64,000 bases of DNA, from assembly GCA_002457215.1 (NCBI GenBank), contig NTJZ01000001.1:248001-312000 (forward strand), in the 5' to 3' direction. Below, in pieces: positions 28,395 to 39,218 of the stretch (its first letter is position 1; each line of letters starts with the position of its first letter). This DNA comes from OM182 bacterium MED-G28. GTDB taxonomy: Bacteria > Pseudomonadota > Gammaproteobacteria > Pseudomonadales > Pseudohongiellaceae. A model generated the notes under the pieces. The model made no database searches. It worked only from the letters and a program-made list of their open reading frames with translations, and was not told where the DNA came from. A program made the position numbers and the translations under genes.

Positions 28395-30131
28395 ATGCGC
28401 TCAAGCCAATATCTACTAGCGACCTTAAAAGAAACGCCCGCCGATGCCGAAATAATCAGCCATCAGCTCATGTTACGTGCGGGACTAATCCGTAAATTGG
28501 CCAGCGGTTTATACTCCTGGTTGCCGATTGGCTTTAATGTACTAAATAAGATTTCTAAAATCATACGAGAGGAGATGAACAAATCTGGCGCTATGGAAGT
28601 ATTGATGCCTGTGGTACAGAACTCTGAACTATGGCAACAATCTGGTCGCTGGGATGCCATGGGACCTGAACTTCTGAGGTTTAAGGATCGGCATGAGAGA
28701 AGCTTTTGCTTGGGCCCAACGCATGAAGAAGTAATCACTGAATTAATCAAGAATGAATACAGCAGCTACAAGCAGCTGCCTGCAAATTTTTATCAAATTC
28801 AAACCAAATTTCGGGATGAGCGACGACCACGCTTCGGTATCATGCGCTCTCGCGAATTTATTATGAAAGATGCTTATTCATTTCATATAGATGAGACTTC
28901 GTTGGAAGAAACATATGAGGTCATGCATCAAACTTACTGCGATATTTTCTTAAGACTCGGCTTGGACTTCAGGCCCGTAATTGCTGATTCCGGCAGCATC
29001 GGTGGTAGTACTTCTCATGAATTTCACGTGCTAGCGGAATCAGGAGAAGATGAAATTGTCTTTAGTAGTGAAAGTAATTATGCCGCTAACATCGAGCTAG
29101 CAGAGGGCTCCATTGCCAACTCAAATCAAAATGAGGCAGATCTGGAAGCCAAAATTGTCGATACCGGTGATGCGACCACTATTGATGATGTCTCCACCCT
29201 CTTAGGTATCGAAACTAACAAAATGATCAAAACGCTGATCGTTCACGCTGCAGATGAAAATGGTGTTACCTCCCAAGGTCTGGTGGCATTGCTATTAAGA
29301 GGTGATCAAGAACTCAACGAAACGAAGGCGCAAAACCTTCTTGGGGTACGCATGCCCCTGCAGTTTGCAGAAGATGAGTTGATCGAAAAAATAATCGGCT
29401 GTCCACCCGGATGCATAGGCCCTCAAGAATTGAGGGTTCGAGCCATAGCAGACCACAGTGTTGTAGGCCTTAAGAACTTCGTTTGCGGGGCAAACGAAAA
29501 AGGCAAACATATTCTGAACAACAATTGGTCAGAGTCTTGTAGATTTGACGAAATCGCAGACCTGCGCAAGGTTCAAGAAGGGGACTTAAGCCCAGATGGC
29601 CTCGGCACACTTTCCATCAAACGCGGCATTGAAGTCGGGCACATTTTTCAGCTTGGCACAAAATACACCGAAGCATTAAACGCAACTGTTCTCGATAGAA
29701 ATGGTAAAGCAGTGGTTATGGCTATGGGTTGTTATGGCATTGGAGTAACCAGAATCGCTGCCGCTTGTATTGAGCAAAGTTACGACGATAAAGGAATAAT
29801 CTGGCCAGAAAATATCGCACCTTTTCAGTTGGTCGTCATTCAAATCGATGCGCATAAGTCTGAACAGGTTTTAGAATTTTCGGAATCTCTCTACAAAAAA
29901 ACTCTAGCCTTAGGCTTTGAAGTTCTGCTAGATGATCGCGATAAAAAAACTAGCCCAGGTGTCAAATTTGCCGAATCGGAATTAATCGGCATCCCGCATC
30001 GCATTGTCGTTTCTCCAAGGTCCCTCGCTGATGGTGCAGTCGAATACACCAAACGTAGCAACGGCGAGAAACAATTAATTGACAAAGATGCTGTACTAGA
30101 ATTTATAGTAAAATCAATAAACACAATTTAA
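28395..30131 (+). CDS. proS: prolyl-tRNA synthetase
   Basis: Bacterial-type class II enzyme that charges tRNA-Pro and edits mischarged alanine. The ATG at 28395 gives the canonical [15 protein letters not shown] start and 578 residues; an in-frame TTG further upstream would put the HU terminator inside the gene. Motif 1 and 2 regions ([26 protein letters not shown]) are followed by the insertion/editing domain (about residues 225-395), motif 3 (GCYGIGVTR near 450), and a C-terminal anticodon domain. Confidence 0.96.
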   Translation: MRSSQYLLATLKETPADAEIISHQLMLRAGLIRKLASGLYSWLPIGFNVLNKISKIIREEMNKSGAMEVLMPVVQNSELWQQSGRWDAMGPELLRFKDRHERSFCLGPTHEEVITELIKNEYSSYKQLPANFYQIQTKFRDERRPRFGIMRSREFIMKDAYSFHIDETSLEETYEVMHQTYCDIFLRLGLDFRPVIADSGSIGGSTSHEFHVLAESGEDEIVFSSESNYAANIELAEGSIANSNQNEADLEAKIVDTGDATTIDDVSTLLGIETNKMIKTLIVHAADENGVTSQGLVALLLRGDQELNETKAQNLLGVRMPLQFAEDELIEKIIGCPPGCIGPQELRVRAIADHSVVGLKNFVCGANEKGKHILNNNWSESCRFDEIADLRKVQEGDLSPDGLGTLSIKRGIEVGHIFQLGTKYTEALNATVLDRNGKAVVMAMGCYGIGVTRIAAACIEQSYDDKGIIWPENIAPFQLVVIQIDAHKSEQVLEFSESLYKKTLALGFEVLLDDRDKKTSPGVKFAESELIGIPHRIVVSPRSLADGAVEYTKRSNGEKQLIDKDAVLEFIVKSINTI

Positions 30132-30197
30132 ATTTTAGCTTGGCTCAGTAAAATTCGTTCAGCACTCCGATAAGCGGCCCATTTAGCAGACATCAAT

Positions 30198-31164
<967 letters not shown>

Positions 31165-31169
31165 AAACC

Positions 31170-31547
31170 GTGGAATCAAACTCAAACAATACTGCAGGAG
31201 GCCTAATAGATTACCGTATGGGAGCAATTGTGTGCCTCTATAGCTTAATTTTCTATTTCGCAGTAAGCACTTACCTCGCGCTCCCTACTCCAAGTGTTTC
31301 CAGCTTGATTATTTGGTTAATACAAATAACTCCATTATTACTTTTTGCTCCGGGCCTACATTTTAACATTATCCGGTCAAACATATGGCTAAGCTTTATC
31401 TGCCTAATCTATTTCATTCATGGTGTATTAGTCGCCTTTGATCCAGGCCGCACAATAATGGGGATTATAGAGATCAGTCTATGTATCGGCCTTTTTAGTT
31501 GTTTAGCGTTGCAGGTTAAGCGTCATCAAGATTATAAAAGGGTTTAG
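31170..31547 (+). CDS. DUF2069 inner-membrane protein
   Basis: 125-residue membrane protein with four hydrophobic segments (about residues 19-36, 42-62, 70-88 and 96-115), matching the DUF2069 family, whose role is unknown. It starts with GTG five bases after wrbA, and has the family's FDPGRT loop near residue 91. It converges on hda with 11 bases between stops. Confidence 0.82.
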   Translation: MESNSNNTAGGLIDYRMGAIVCLYSLIFYFAVSTYLALPTPSVSSLIIWLIQITPLLLFAPGLHFNIIRSNIWLSFICLIYFIHGVLVAFDPGRTIMGIIEISLCIGLFSCLALQVKRHQDYKRV

Positions 31548-31558
31548 TTCCGGCTTTC

Positions 31559-32251
31559 TCACCATCCCATCGTTGTTTTAATAAGCGGAATTGTCAGTTT
31601 GCGTTTTTCGACTAAAGAAACTTGGTCTAACTTGTTCAGAACATCTATTAATTGACTGATGCCACGATTAGATCTTTGATAGATAAATTCAGCCACCGAG
31701 CTAGTGAGTTCGATACCCCTCTTTCTAGCACGGAACTGCAGCGCCAACACACGCTCTTCTTCATATAGGTTTAAAAGACGAAACACTGGCACTGACTGGA
31801 TCCGCGAGTGCCAATCCTTTAGGTCTAATCGCAGTTCCTGGGGGGAGGCGTTCGCCGACATAACTAGCTTGCTTCCACTTTCTTTAACTTCATTAAATAA
31901 TACGAATAGCGCACTTTCCCATTCTGGTTCTCCACATACTAATTGCAGATCGTCCAGACAGATCAAATCAAGACCCTCCAATCCATCTAGCATTTCTGGG
32001 GTGAGTTTTTCATATTCACGAAATGGAATATAAATCACTGATTTCCCATCAGATGATTCTTGGTGGCAAAGCGCTTGCAAGAGATGTGTTTTCCCGGACT
32101 GAGGGGAACCCCAAATGTACAAAGAAGATTTTGGTCTTCCTATCTCTTTGATGAGCAGCTTATTGGAATCGGTGACGAAAAAATTTTCAAACTTGGCATC
32201 ATCATCAAAGCTGATGCCAAGCGTTAATTGAATAGAGTTACTATTGATCAT
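31559..32251 (-). CDS. hda: DnaA regulatory inactivator Hda
   Basis: DnaA-like AAA+ protein that, with the loaded beta clamp, stimulates ATP hydrolysis by DnaA to prevent re-initiation. A clamp-binding QLTLGISF-type motif sits at the extreme N-terminus, Walker A GSPQSGKTH near residue 49, Walker B LICLDDLQL near 96, and no DnaA domain IV follows. At 230 residues it is the usual size. It is 3 bases from the DUF2066 gene. Confidence 0.93.
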   Translation of the reverse strand: MINSNSIQLTLGISFDDDAKFENFFVTDSNKLLIKEIGRPKSSLYIWGSPQSGKTHLLQALCHQESSDGKSVIYIPFREYEKLTPEMLDGLEGLDLICLDDLQLVCGEPEWESALFVLFNEVKESGSKLVMSANASPQELRLDLKDWHSRIQSVPVFRLLNLYEEERVLALQFRARKRGIELTSSVAEFIYQRSNRGISQLIDVLNKLDQVSLVEKRKLTIPLIKTTMGW

Positions 32252-32254
32252 AAA

Positions 32255-33391
32255 TTAGCGTGTCCAACGATAGTGCAATACACCGCGTGCACCAGACTGG
32301 GAGCTTTGAATCGGCAACAAGTCTCGATCTAAAGCAATCAGTTCAAAAAGCTGACCAGAATCGCCGACTAGGCCTAACTCCAGCTCCAAACGCTCTCCGT
32401 CCAGAGCTGCGATAACGACACTATCTACAAGCCCTAATCCACTAACATAACTTAAGAGTGCTGAGTAAGCGCTTAGATTTCTAATTCCCTCCACTTGCAA
32501 TCGGACGATTTGTTGAGTGGCTGCCTCAGGAATCAAAGAGAAATAACTTGCGAGCTGACTGGTAATTCTATCCAGTGGCGCATGTAAATAGGCGTTCAAA
32601 TCTTCGTCAAAGCCATCGAATATTTGCGTTTCTCCCTGAAAAATAAACTGCCACAACCCAACTAGCTCCCCGCTGGCGGTAAAATACAATCTTCCAGTCA
32701 ATATACTATCAGCACCATAACGCTCGCTGGCCTCGATAATTGAGGAATCCTCTAGGCCCCAAACAGCGTCCACGCTAAGGTTCCTCCTATCCTCAAAATC
32801 CAGAACAGGAAAGATTATTGGTATCGCTCGCTGCTCCGCGAAATTTTGAATGTAAGAAACTATCTGCTGATTCGCTTCGACGGTAAGCATTTTTCGTTCA
32901 CCCTCAGCGTTTTGTAAAGCCATCCAAACCAAAACACTTGGTCTATTGCTTGTCCATACTGGAATATTAGCGCTCGCTAATAATTGATCAATTAATGACG
33001 CAGCAAAATTTACCTCAATAAATCGTCTTTCCACCCTTGGAGCTAAAATAGGCGGCAGTGTGGAATCAGGATTAGGAGTTACTTCCAGAGTGACCATTTC
33101 ACTGGAATAGCTAATCCCTTCCACGTAACTCTGGGCATTTTCTAATGCCTGCTCAATACTCGGATGCTCTAACCAACGATGCTCACCCGTTACTTTCAAG
33201 ACAACAGCCTCGAATGCTTCGCGAATTGCTCGATTTCTCTCAGCATCGCTTTCATTGTTTACAGCGATTAGATGGTCATACAAACCCGTGACTTGCAATG
33301 CTGTTGCTCTCGGCGGCAAGAACAAGCATCCCAGAAAAACCAATAAAATGGGCAGGGTTTCCCCAATATACAAGCGGTATCGAGATGTCAT
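32255..33391 (-). CDS. DUF2066 domain protein, exported
   Basis: 378-residue protein with an N-terminal hydrophobic signal (residues ~10-31) and the DUF2066 domain covering most of the mature chain. Family members are uncharacterised but nearly always lie between hda and purM in pseudomonads, as here. No catalytic motif is evident. The gene is divergent from purM, and the 149-base gap should contain both promoters. Confidence 0.82.
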   Translation of the reverse strand: MTSRYRLYIGETLPILLVFLGCLFLPPRATALQVTGLYDHLIAVNNESDAERNRAIREAFEAVVLKVTGEHRWLEHPSIEQALENAQSYVEGISYSSEMVTLEVTPNPDSTLPPILAPRVERRFIEVNFAASLIDQLLASANIPVWTSNRPSVLVWMALQNAEGERKMLTVEANQQIVSYIQNFAEQRAIPIIFPVLDFEDRRNLSVDAVWGLEDSSIIEASERYGADSILTGRLYFTASGELVGLWQFIFQGETQIFDGFDEDLNAYLHAPLDRITSQLASYFSLIPEAATQQIVRLQVEGIRNLSAYSALLSYVSGLGLVDSVVIAALDGERLELELGLVGDSGQLFELIALDRDLLPIQSSQSGARGVLHYRWTR

Positions 33392-33540
33392 AATAAGGAT
33401 TTTACTGTAATTCTTTACCTACCGCATAAATAAAGCTAGCAGTGAAGATAGACACTGACTCAGAGAACGCTTCTTGTTAAGCTTCATATATATTTTTTCG
33501 ACCAATTTTTCTTTTAGTTTTACATAGGTAGATTTAATAA

Positions 33541-34605
33541 ATGACCCTTGGCAACAACCCGAAAGGTTCTAACCGCAAAGAATCATTGAGTTATCGGGAC
33601 GCAGGAGTCGACATTAACGCAGGTAATACGCTTGTCGACCAGATTAAAGACGTAACGAAACGCACATTCAGGCCGGAGGTACTTTCGGACCTAGGGGGAT
33701 TCGGCGCACTTTGTGAAATTCCTGCAAAGTATAAGCACCCAGTTCTAGTGTCTGCCACGGACGGTGTCGGCACAAAACTTAAATTAGCTATGGCGTTAGG
33801 CAAGCACGACACAATTGGTATCGATTTGGTAGCCATGTGTGTCAACGATCTTATTGTCTGCGGAGCAGAGCCTCTGTTTTTCCTAGACTATTACGCAACG
33901 GGTGGGTTGAACGTCGAGACAGCGAAGTCCGTAGTCACTGGCATTGGTGCTGGCTGCGAACAATCTGGCTGTGCTTTGGTCGGAGGCGAAACCGCAGAAA
34001 TGCCAGGCATGTATTCTGGCGAAGACTATGACTTAGCCGGGTTTTCTGTGGGTGTAGTTGAAAAATCGGCAATTATAGATCAATCTAAAGTTGCGGCGGG
34101 TAATGTACTACTCGGATTACCCTCTTCTGGTCCGCATTCCAACGGCTATTCACTCATTCGAAAAATTATTGAGGCTAGTCGGTCTGAACTGGGTGAGCCA
34201 TTTGGCGATAGTACTCTTGGTGAAACATTGCTTACGCCAACCAAAATTTACGTAAAAACACTGCAACACCTTTCGGCAAAGATTCAAATTAATGCACTGG
34301 CTCATATAACTGGCGGAGGCTTATTGGAAAACATCCCACGCGTCTTGCCTGAGAATGCTCAAGCTCAATTAACTATAAATAGCTGGAAGAGGCCATCGAT
34401 ATTCAATTGGCTGCAAGAAAAGGGAAATGTAAAAGAAGCTGAAATGCTGAGAACTTTTAATTGTGGCATTGGCATGGTGGCATGCATTGATAAAAATGAT
34501 GTAGGCCAAGCTCTCGCCCTTCTTGCCGAGGCTGGTGAAGAAGCACTCGTGATAGGTGAAATAAGGGAGCGCCGAGAAAAAGCAGAGGCGGTAACTTTCT
34601 CTTAG
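33541..34605 (+). CDS. purM: phosphoribosylformylglycinamidine cyclo-ligase
   Basis: AIR synthetase, the fifth step of purine synthesis. Signature segments are [14 protein letters not shown] at the start, [14 protein letters not shown], a [18 protein letters not shown] core, [11 protein letters not shown] and [14 protein letters not shown]. 354 residues is the expected size. purN follows 72 bases later, the standard purMN pair. Confidence 0.96.
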   Translation: MTLGNNPKGSNRKESLSYRDAGVDINAGNTLVDQIKDVTKRTFRPEVLSDLGGFGALCEIPAKYKHPVLVSATDGVGTKLKLAMALGKHDTIGIDLVAMCVNDLIVCGAEPLFFLDYYATGGLNVETAKSVVTGIGAGCEQSGCALVGGETAEMPGMYSGEDYDLAGFSVGVVEKSAIIDQSKVAAGNVLLGLPSSGPHSNGYSLIRKIIEASRSELGEPFGDSTLGETLLTPTKIYVKTLQHLSAKIQINALAHITGGGLLENIPRVLPENAQAQLTINSWKRPSIFNWLQEKGNVKEAEMLRTFNCGIGMVACIDKNDVGQALALLAEAGEEALVIGEIRERREKAEAVTFS

Positions 34606-34677
34606 GTTACTAGCAGGGATTTTTTATTTAGCCTGTTACTTACAGTCATCCGCCCAGCTAGCTATTAATCATAGGAG

Positions 34678-35343
34678 ATGCACAACGTTAAAAGCATGAA
34701 TCGGAAATATTGTAATGTCGTGGTCTTAATTTCTGGAAGTGGGTCTAACCTCCAAAAATTAATTGATGCTAGTCTTGTCTCTAATTATAAAATTAGTGCT
34801 GTAATTTCAAATAGACCTGACGCCTTCGGCTTGCAAAGAGCAGAACGAAGCAATGTCCCCACCCGAATTGTTGATCATAAAAGTTTCGAATCAAGAGAGG
34901 CATTTGATAACTTCCTAGCCAACATTATCGACGAGATAAATCCGCAATTGATCGTTCTCGCTGGCTTTATGCGAATTCTAGGTGGAGACTTCGTAAATCG
35001 ATTTAGCGGGAAAATTCTTAACATTCATCCTTCTCTACTACCAAAATATCCTGGCATTAATACACACCAACGTGCGCTTGATGCTGGTGACACTGAACAC
35101 GGGGTATCCATCCATTTTGTGACGCCTGATCTTGACGGGGGGCCAATAATTGCCCAAGGAAATGTACCCATTTATAAAAATGATACAGCAGAGGTTCTCG
35201 CGGCAAGGGTCTTAGAGAAAGAACATCTGATCTATCCCAAAGTGGTCACTTGGTTTGCGAGCGGCCGTCTGCGCATGCATAAAGGCAGTGCCATTATGGA
35301 TAATGAAGCGTTGCCCCCTTGTGGCGTCATAATTCAATCATGA
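34678..35343 (+). CDS. purN: phosphoribosylglycinamide formyltransferase
   Basis: GAR transformylase using 10-formyl-THF. It shows VLISGSGSNLQ near residue 20, AGFMRIL, the catalytic NIHPSLLPKYPG block, and HFVTPDLDGGPII. The start is unclear: GGAG directly abuts the ATG at 34678 with no spacer, and a second ATG at 34696 lies 18 bases from it; I keep the first. The stop overlaps the next gene's ATG as ATGA. Confidence 0.94.
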   Translation: MHNVKSMNRKYCNVVVLISGSGSNLQKLIDASLVSNYKISAVISNRPDAFGLQRAERSNVPTRIVDHKSFESREAFDNFLANIIDEINPQLIVLAGFMRILGGDFVNRFSGKILNIHPSLLPKYPGINTHQRALDAGDTEHGVSIHFVTPDLDGGPIIAQGNVPIYKNDTAEVLAARVLEKEHLIYPKVVTWFASGRLRMHKGSAIMDNEALPPCGVIIQS

Positions 35344-36083
35344 GACTAAGCCGTATTCAGGTTTTGACAATTGCTACAACTTTGTCTCATATCCAATTTA
35401 GTAGTGCCCAGACTGCTATAGAGTACTCTCTTAACTATCAAGCTAGCGCCAATGGGATTAACGCTATCGCAAGCAGGTCCCTCAGCTCTGATGCTGATTC
35501 AAACTATCAATTAAGTAACAAACTAGAGGCATCAATAGCAGGACAAATCGTAGCTAAGATAGAACAAATAAGTAAACTTGCTCCAGTTGAGTCAACATTG
35601 AGACCTGTAACTTACAGCTTTTTGCAAACAGGCCTTAGTCAGGAATCGCATGCTATAGACTATAACTGGGACTCTTTACAGGCCATCAGTACTGAGAATG
35701 ACAAGTCCTGGTTAATTGAACTTGGCGAAAATACTTATGATGAGTTGAGTCACCAGTTTGCGCTGCGCCAACAAATCAGACAAGGTATCCAACATGAACG
35801 AAATTTAAAGTTTGCAGTAATTGATGAAGATGAAATTGAAAGTCATCACTATCAGACTATAACTAAGGAGATCGTTACAACACCTCTGGGCACCTTTAAC
35901 AGTACCAAAATAGAACTAATACAATCCGCATCTAGCATAGATAAAACTCTTCTTTGGCTGGCAGATGATTGGCATTCAGTACTTATTCGAATGGAGCGGA
36001 CAACAAGCTCAGGTTTGACTATCGTACTAGAACTGAGTGGAGGGACAGTTGATGGCCTATCAATCGAACCGCTTCTTAACTAA
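35340..36083 (+). CDS. DUF3108 domain protein, exported
   Basis: The ATG at 35340 overlaps the purN stop (ATGA), suggesting translational coupling; this start also puts a signal peptide (cleavage after FSSAQ) at the N-terminus. The mature ~225 residues match the DUF3108 family, predicted periplasmic beta-rich proteins commonly found right after purN in pseudomonads. No function is known and no catalytic motif is visible. Confidence 0.8.
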   Translation: MRLSRIQVLTIATTLSHIQFSSAQTAIEYSLNYQASANGINAIASRSLSSDADSNYQLSNKLEASIAGQIVAKIEQISKLAPVESTLRPVTYSFLQTGLSQESHAIDYNWDSLQAISTENDKSWLIELGENTYDELSHQFALRQQIRQGIQHERNLKFAVIDEDEIESHHYQTITKEIVTTPLGTFNSTKIELIQSASSIDKTLLWLADDWHSVLIRMERTTSSGLTIVLELSGGTVDGLSIEPLLN

Positions 36084-36097
36084 TATTTCGTAGGCTG

Positions 36098-37681
36098 TTA
36101 AGCTGAGATCGTACTGCCTACGGGGTTGTCGATAGCTTCTGTTTCAGCCGGTTTCTTTTCAGAACTAGTTTCTTCTTGAGGTTGTGCGTCGACTACCTCA
36201 TCATTTTGCTTTTTTTGAAGATTGTACTTACGCATCTTTTCAACTAATGTTGTGCGCCGCACATGCAAACGGTCAGCAGCTCGCGCAACGACTCCGCCAC
36301 TATCATCTAACGCCTGGCCTATAAGGTCTTTTTCTAGATTTGCCAGATACTCCTTTAGATCTAATCCGTGCAAAGGCAAGAGTGATTCTGTGACGGTTTC
36401 CTGAACAGAAGAGGAGACAAAGGGGGAAGATTTTTCGAAACTGACAGTGGTTGGTTCCGTATCTTTTGCCACCGCGATTTTACAAATCTCTTCATCACTT
36501 AAGTGACGGAATTTCTCCGGCAAATCATTAATACCAACTATGCCGTGAGGATACAGAATAGCCATGCGTTCAACCAGGTTCGCTAATTCGCGCACATTGC
36601 CCAACCAAGGGTGTCTGCTAAGCGATGCGATGGCTCCAGAATTGAATCTTACGGAGCCGCGCTTTTCAGCTTCCATGGTTGTTATCAGTTCATTTAGCAA
36701 TAGTGGCACATCTTCAGAACGTTCTCGCAGCGAAGGCATCTCGATAGGGAAAACATTAATTCTATAATAAAGGTCTTGTCTAAAACCCCCTTCCTCTATC
36801 ATCTTTTCTAAGTCTTTGTGAGTTGCTGCTAGAATTCGCACATCAGTTTGTATCGTTTTTACACCACCAACCCTCTCAAAACTTCGCTCTTGCAACACTC
36901 GTAAAAGCTTTACTTGCATATTCAGAGGCATGTCGCCAATTTCATCGAGAAACAGAGTTCCGCCATCGGCTAACTCAAAACGCCCAGCTCTAGAAGATAT
37001 GGCTCCAGTGAATGCCCCTTTCTCATGCCCAAATAGCTCACTCTCCAAAAGTTCGCGAGGAATAGCACCGCAATTAATAGGAACAAAGGATTTGCCGGCC
37101 CGCGCTGAATTTAGATGCAAATTACGCGCAACTACTTCTTTTCCGGTCCCTGACTCTCCAGTAATAAGCACGCTAACTTCTGTGTTCGCTACCTGCCCCA
37201 TCATGTGCCGTACCCGTCGAATTACATCACTCTTTCCAATCAGGCTTCGGAACATGTTGTAGTCTTTTACACCATCAAAATCTCGCACCCTGTTGTAGTG
37301 CTCATGAAAAATCTTTGCTTTGTGCAAGGCATCAAGTAAAAGTTGATAGCTCAGCTTGGCTTCCAGCACCGCTGTGACTCTCGAGAGCAATTCAGGGTCC
37401 AAAGATTCTTGCAACTCATGATCACCTACTAAAACAAAAGGAATTCCAGGCTCCCATTGATATATCTCAGACAATAATAGTCCGAGTGGAACGAACTCGC
37501 ACACTCCGATTATCGCGACATCAATCTGAGTGGTCTGCCCTGTTACTTCAGAAGTTCGAGAGTGCCAATTGCTGGAATTTACGGATACAGTTTCCTCACC
37601 TAAAAAAGAGAGGACTGTTTCGAGATCATGCCGCGAGTGCTCATTATCATCGATTAATAAAATTCTGGCTTTTTCCACCAT
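36098..37681 (-). CDS. fleQ: FleQ-type sigma-54-dependent transcriptional activator
   Basis: Flagellar/exopolysaccharide master-regulator type. The N-terminal receiver-like domain (1-120) keeps the acidic pair at residues 11-12 but has Gly where the phospho-Asp should be, as expected of FleQ. The AAA+ domain has GESGTGKE (Walker A), GAFTGA for sigma-54 contact, and GGTLFLDEIGD (Walker B). The C-terminal Fis-type helix-turn-helix reads ALDDSGGVVARAADRLHVRR, closely FleQ-like. No fleSR follows. An flgM-like gene lies about 1 kb away. Confidence 0.85.
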   Translation of the reverse strand: MVEKARILLIDDNEHSRHDLETVLSFLGEETVSVNSSNWHSRTSEVTGQTTQIDVAIIGVCEFVPLGLLLSEIYQWEPGIPFVLVGDHELQESLDPELLSRVTAVLEAKLSYQLLLDALHKAKIFHEHYNRVRDFDGVKDYNMFRSLIGKSDVIRRVRHMMGQVANTEVSVLITGESGTGKEVVARNLHLNSARAGKSFVPINCGAIPRELLESELFGHEKGAFTGAISSRAGRFELADGGTLFLDEIGDMPLNMQVKLLRVLQERSFERVGGVKTIQTDVRILAATHKDLEKMIEEGGFRQDLYYRINVFPIEMPSLRERSEDVPLLLNELITTMEAEKRGSVRFNSGAIASLSRHPWLGNVRELANLVERMAILYPHGIVGINDLPEKFRHLSDEEICKIAVAKDTEPTTVSFEKSSPFVSSSVQETVTESLLPLHGLDLKEYLANLEKDLIGQALDDSGGVVARAADRLHVRRTTLVEKMRKYNLQKKQNDEVVDAQPQEETSSEKKPAETEAIDNPVGSTISA

Positions 37682-38130
37682 AGTGATGTGCAGTAAAGCT
37701 ACCTTAAGTAAATCTGCATGCAGAGATTTCCAATGACTCTTAATGTTTAGTCTTCGATCCGGCTATAACTCTATCCATGATTATTCAGTCTAATCAGAGT
37801 TTATAATTGACGGTTCTTAGCAGTCATCCGGACTCTTAAATTAATCTACCTGTTAGTATTGTAGACGGTTTTAGTTAATTTTTGGAAGAAATCGCTAGAG
37901 ACATTTTTAACTTTATAAGTGGTTGATATTTAAGCAATGCGCGGCTTATTCCAGGACTCAAAAAATAGGTTCCATTTCACTCCAAGAAGACTTTACTGCT
38001 GCTATTAATTCAGTGACTTAGTGTTGCAGTTAGATGCTTTGATATAAATTTATTTAAAGCGACCCTTACCGCTACCGCGAAATATTATAGCCCTATAGAT
38101 ATTCTTATATCACCGATACTAGACCGATAA
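37682..38130. other. intergenic region upstream of fleQ-type gene
   Basis: About 450 AT-rich bases with no intact ORF of note. I found no convincing sigma-54 (-24 GG / -12 GC) site. The last ~90 bases before 38130 may be further decayed flgA sequence, but frame breaks make this unsafe. Confidence 0.4.
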
Positions 38131-38337
38131 TCAACTATTAGAATAGCGGTGAAGAATTTGCTAACGGCAGACCCTCTAGCCTTTCATGCAAGAATACAGA
38201 TACTAAAAATAGTTAAACACCGAGATTTAGTTCGGTTGCACGCCGCAATACAACTATTAACGATTCGCCAGAAAGATAGCGTCGTACAAGATACGAGAAT
38301 AGGCAATTTGATCTACATTAGAAACAACGAACCCTGA
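38131..38337 (+). pseudogene. probable decayed flgA C-terminal fragment
   Basis: The frame encodes about 68 residues after an in-frame TAA at 38128-38130. It aligns by eye with the C-terminal domain of FlgA, the periplasmic P-ring chaperone: an LLTADPL segment (FlgA: LxAGxPL), IVKHRDLVRL (FlgA: VxRGDxVxL), then QDTRIGNLIYIRNN (FlgA: xDGxxGxxIRVRN). The rest of FlgA (~160 residues and the signal peptide) is not recognisable upstream, and there is no ribosome site. The next gene is flgM-like, the usual flgA neighbour. A profile search is needed to confirm. Confidence 0.5.
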
Positions 38338-38700
38338 ACAGCCTCAAATGTAAACGCCAAATTAATAAAACATAAATACTCATTTATAACAATGCTTTAT
38401 ATGCATTTTTTAATGTAAAACAGTTATTTAGATTAAGTAAAAAGTTTGGTGGTGGTTTGGAATTAAATCGACTTAAAGATATCGTTTACCTTGTCGTTAT
38501 AACTTAGACCCGTTACTGTTGGGTCAGATTAAGATCAGGGAGCTATTTCTTAAAACCCCGTATCCAAATGACCTGTAGATTGTGAACGTAGGACGCTGAA
38601 ACACTTTTTTAGAAGTGATTAGTGCTAAAAAATGTAGACATTTGTTAGGGATAAAACTGTATTCAATTACGCAAACGGACTTGCAGGAAGCGACATAGAA

Positions 38701-39015
38701 GTGAATAAAATAGGTCCAAATCCAACACATCCTCTTTCCGTTAACCGGAATGCTAGAAACAGCGTGGTCTTAAACCTAACTGGCCAGAGGCCTAGGGCTG
38801 CGAAACCGACTATGGCGCCTACCAGCGAGTACCCCGAACACAGTGCTGAGACAATCGATGTAAATGCGCTTGAGTCTCGAATTAATCAGCTGCCAGATAT
38901 CGATGCTGCTAGAGTAGTCGAGCTGCACAATCGCATAATGGCTTCTGAGTATGAATTCAATTCCCAAAGCCTTGCACATAAATTAATAGGCTTGGAATCA
39001 ATTCTTGACCCCTAG
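38701..39015 (+). CDS. flgM: FlgM-like anti-sigma-28 factor
   Basis: FlgM holds FliA (sigma-28) inactive until the hook is finished. The 104-residue product has a polar, disordered N-terminal half starting with a NKIGPNP-type segment. Its C-terminal half fits the FlgM signature: spaced DAARVVELHNRI, then the S/G-x-YEFN segment and an IA-KL-like AHKLIGLESIL helix. The start is GTG with AGGAAG about 10 bases before it. Position next to the flgA-like fragment supports the call. No flgN follows. Confidence 0.68.
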   Translation: MNKIGPNPTHPLSVNRNARNSVVLNLTGQRPRAAKPTMAPTSEYPEHSAETIDVNALESRINQLPDIDAARVVELHNRIMASEYEFNSQSLAHKLIGLESILDP

Positions 39016-39218
39016 TTAATTCGTAGGTTTTATATTATTAACTACCTATTCTAATTCAGGTCGAAGTTGAAGCAGACGGAAAACTTCCGGGCTATCTACA
39101 AGTTGAAGTTAAAGGGCTGGAGTTATAAGAATAATCTATCCTATAGAGGATTCCTTAACTTAATTATAAAAGAAAAAGAGACGGATCGCGAAGCCCGCAA
39201 TCGTGATCACTTTAAGCA

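Noticed and set aside
36098..37681. NtrC-type two-component regulator instead of FleQ.
   Set aside because: The receiver domain lacks the phospho-Asp and the C-terminal helix-turn-helix matches FleQ; no kinase gene is adjacent.
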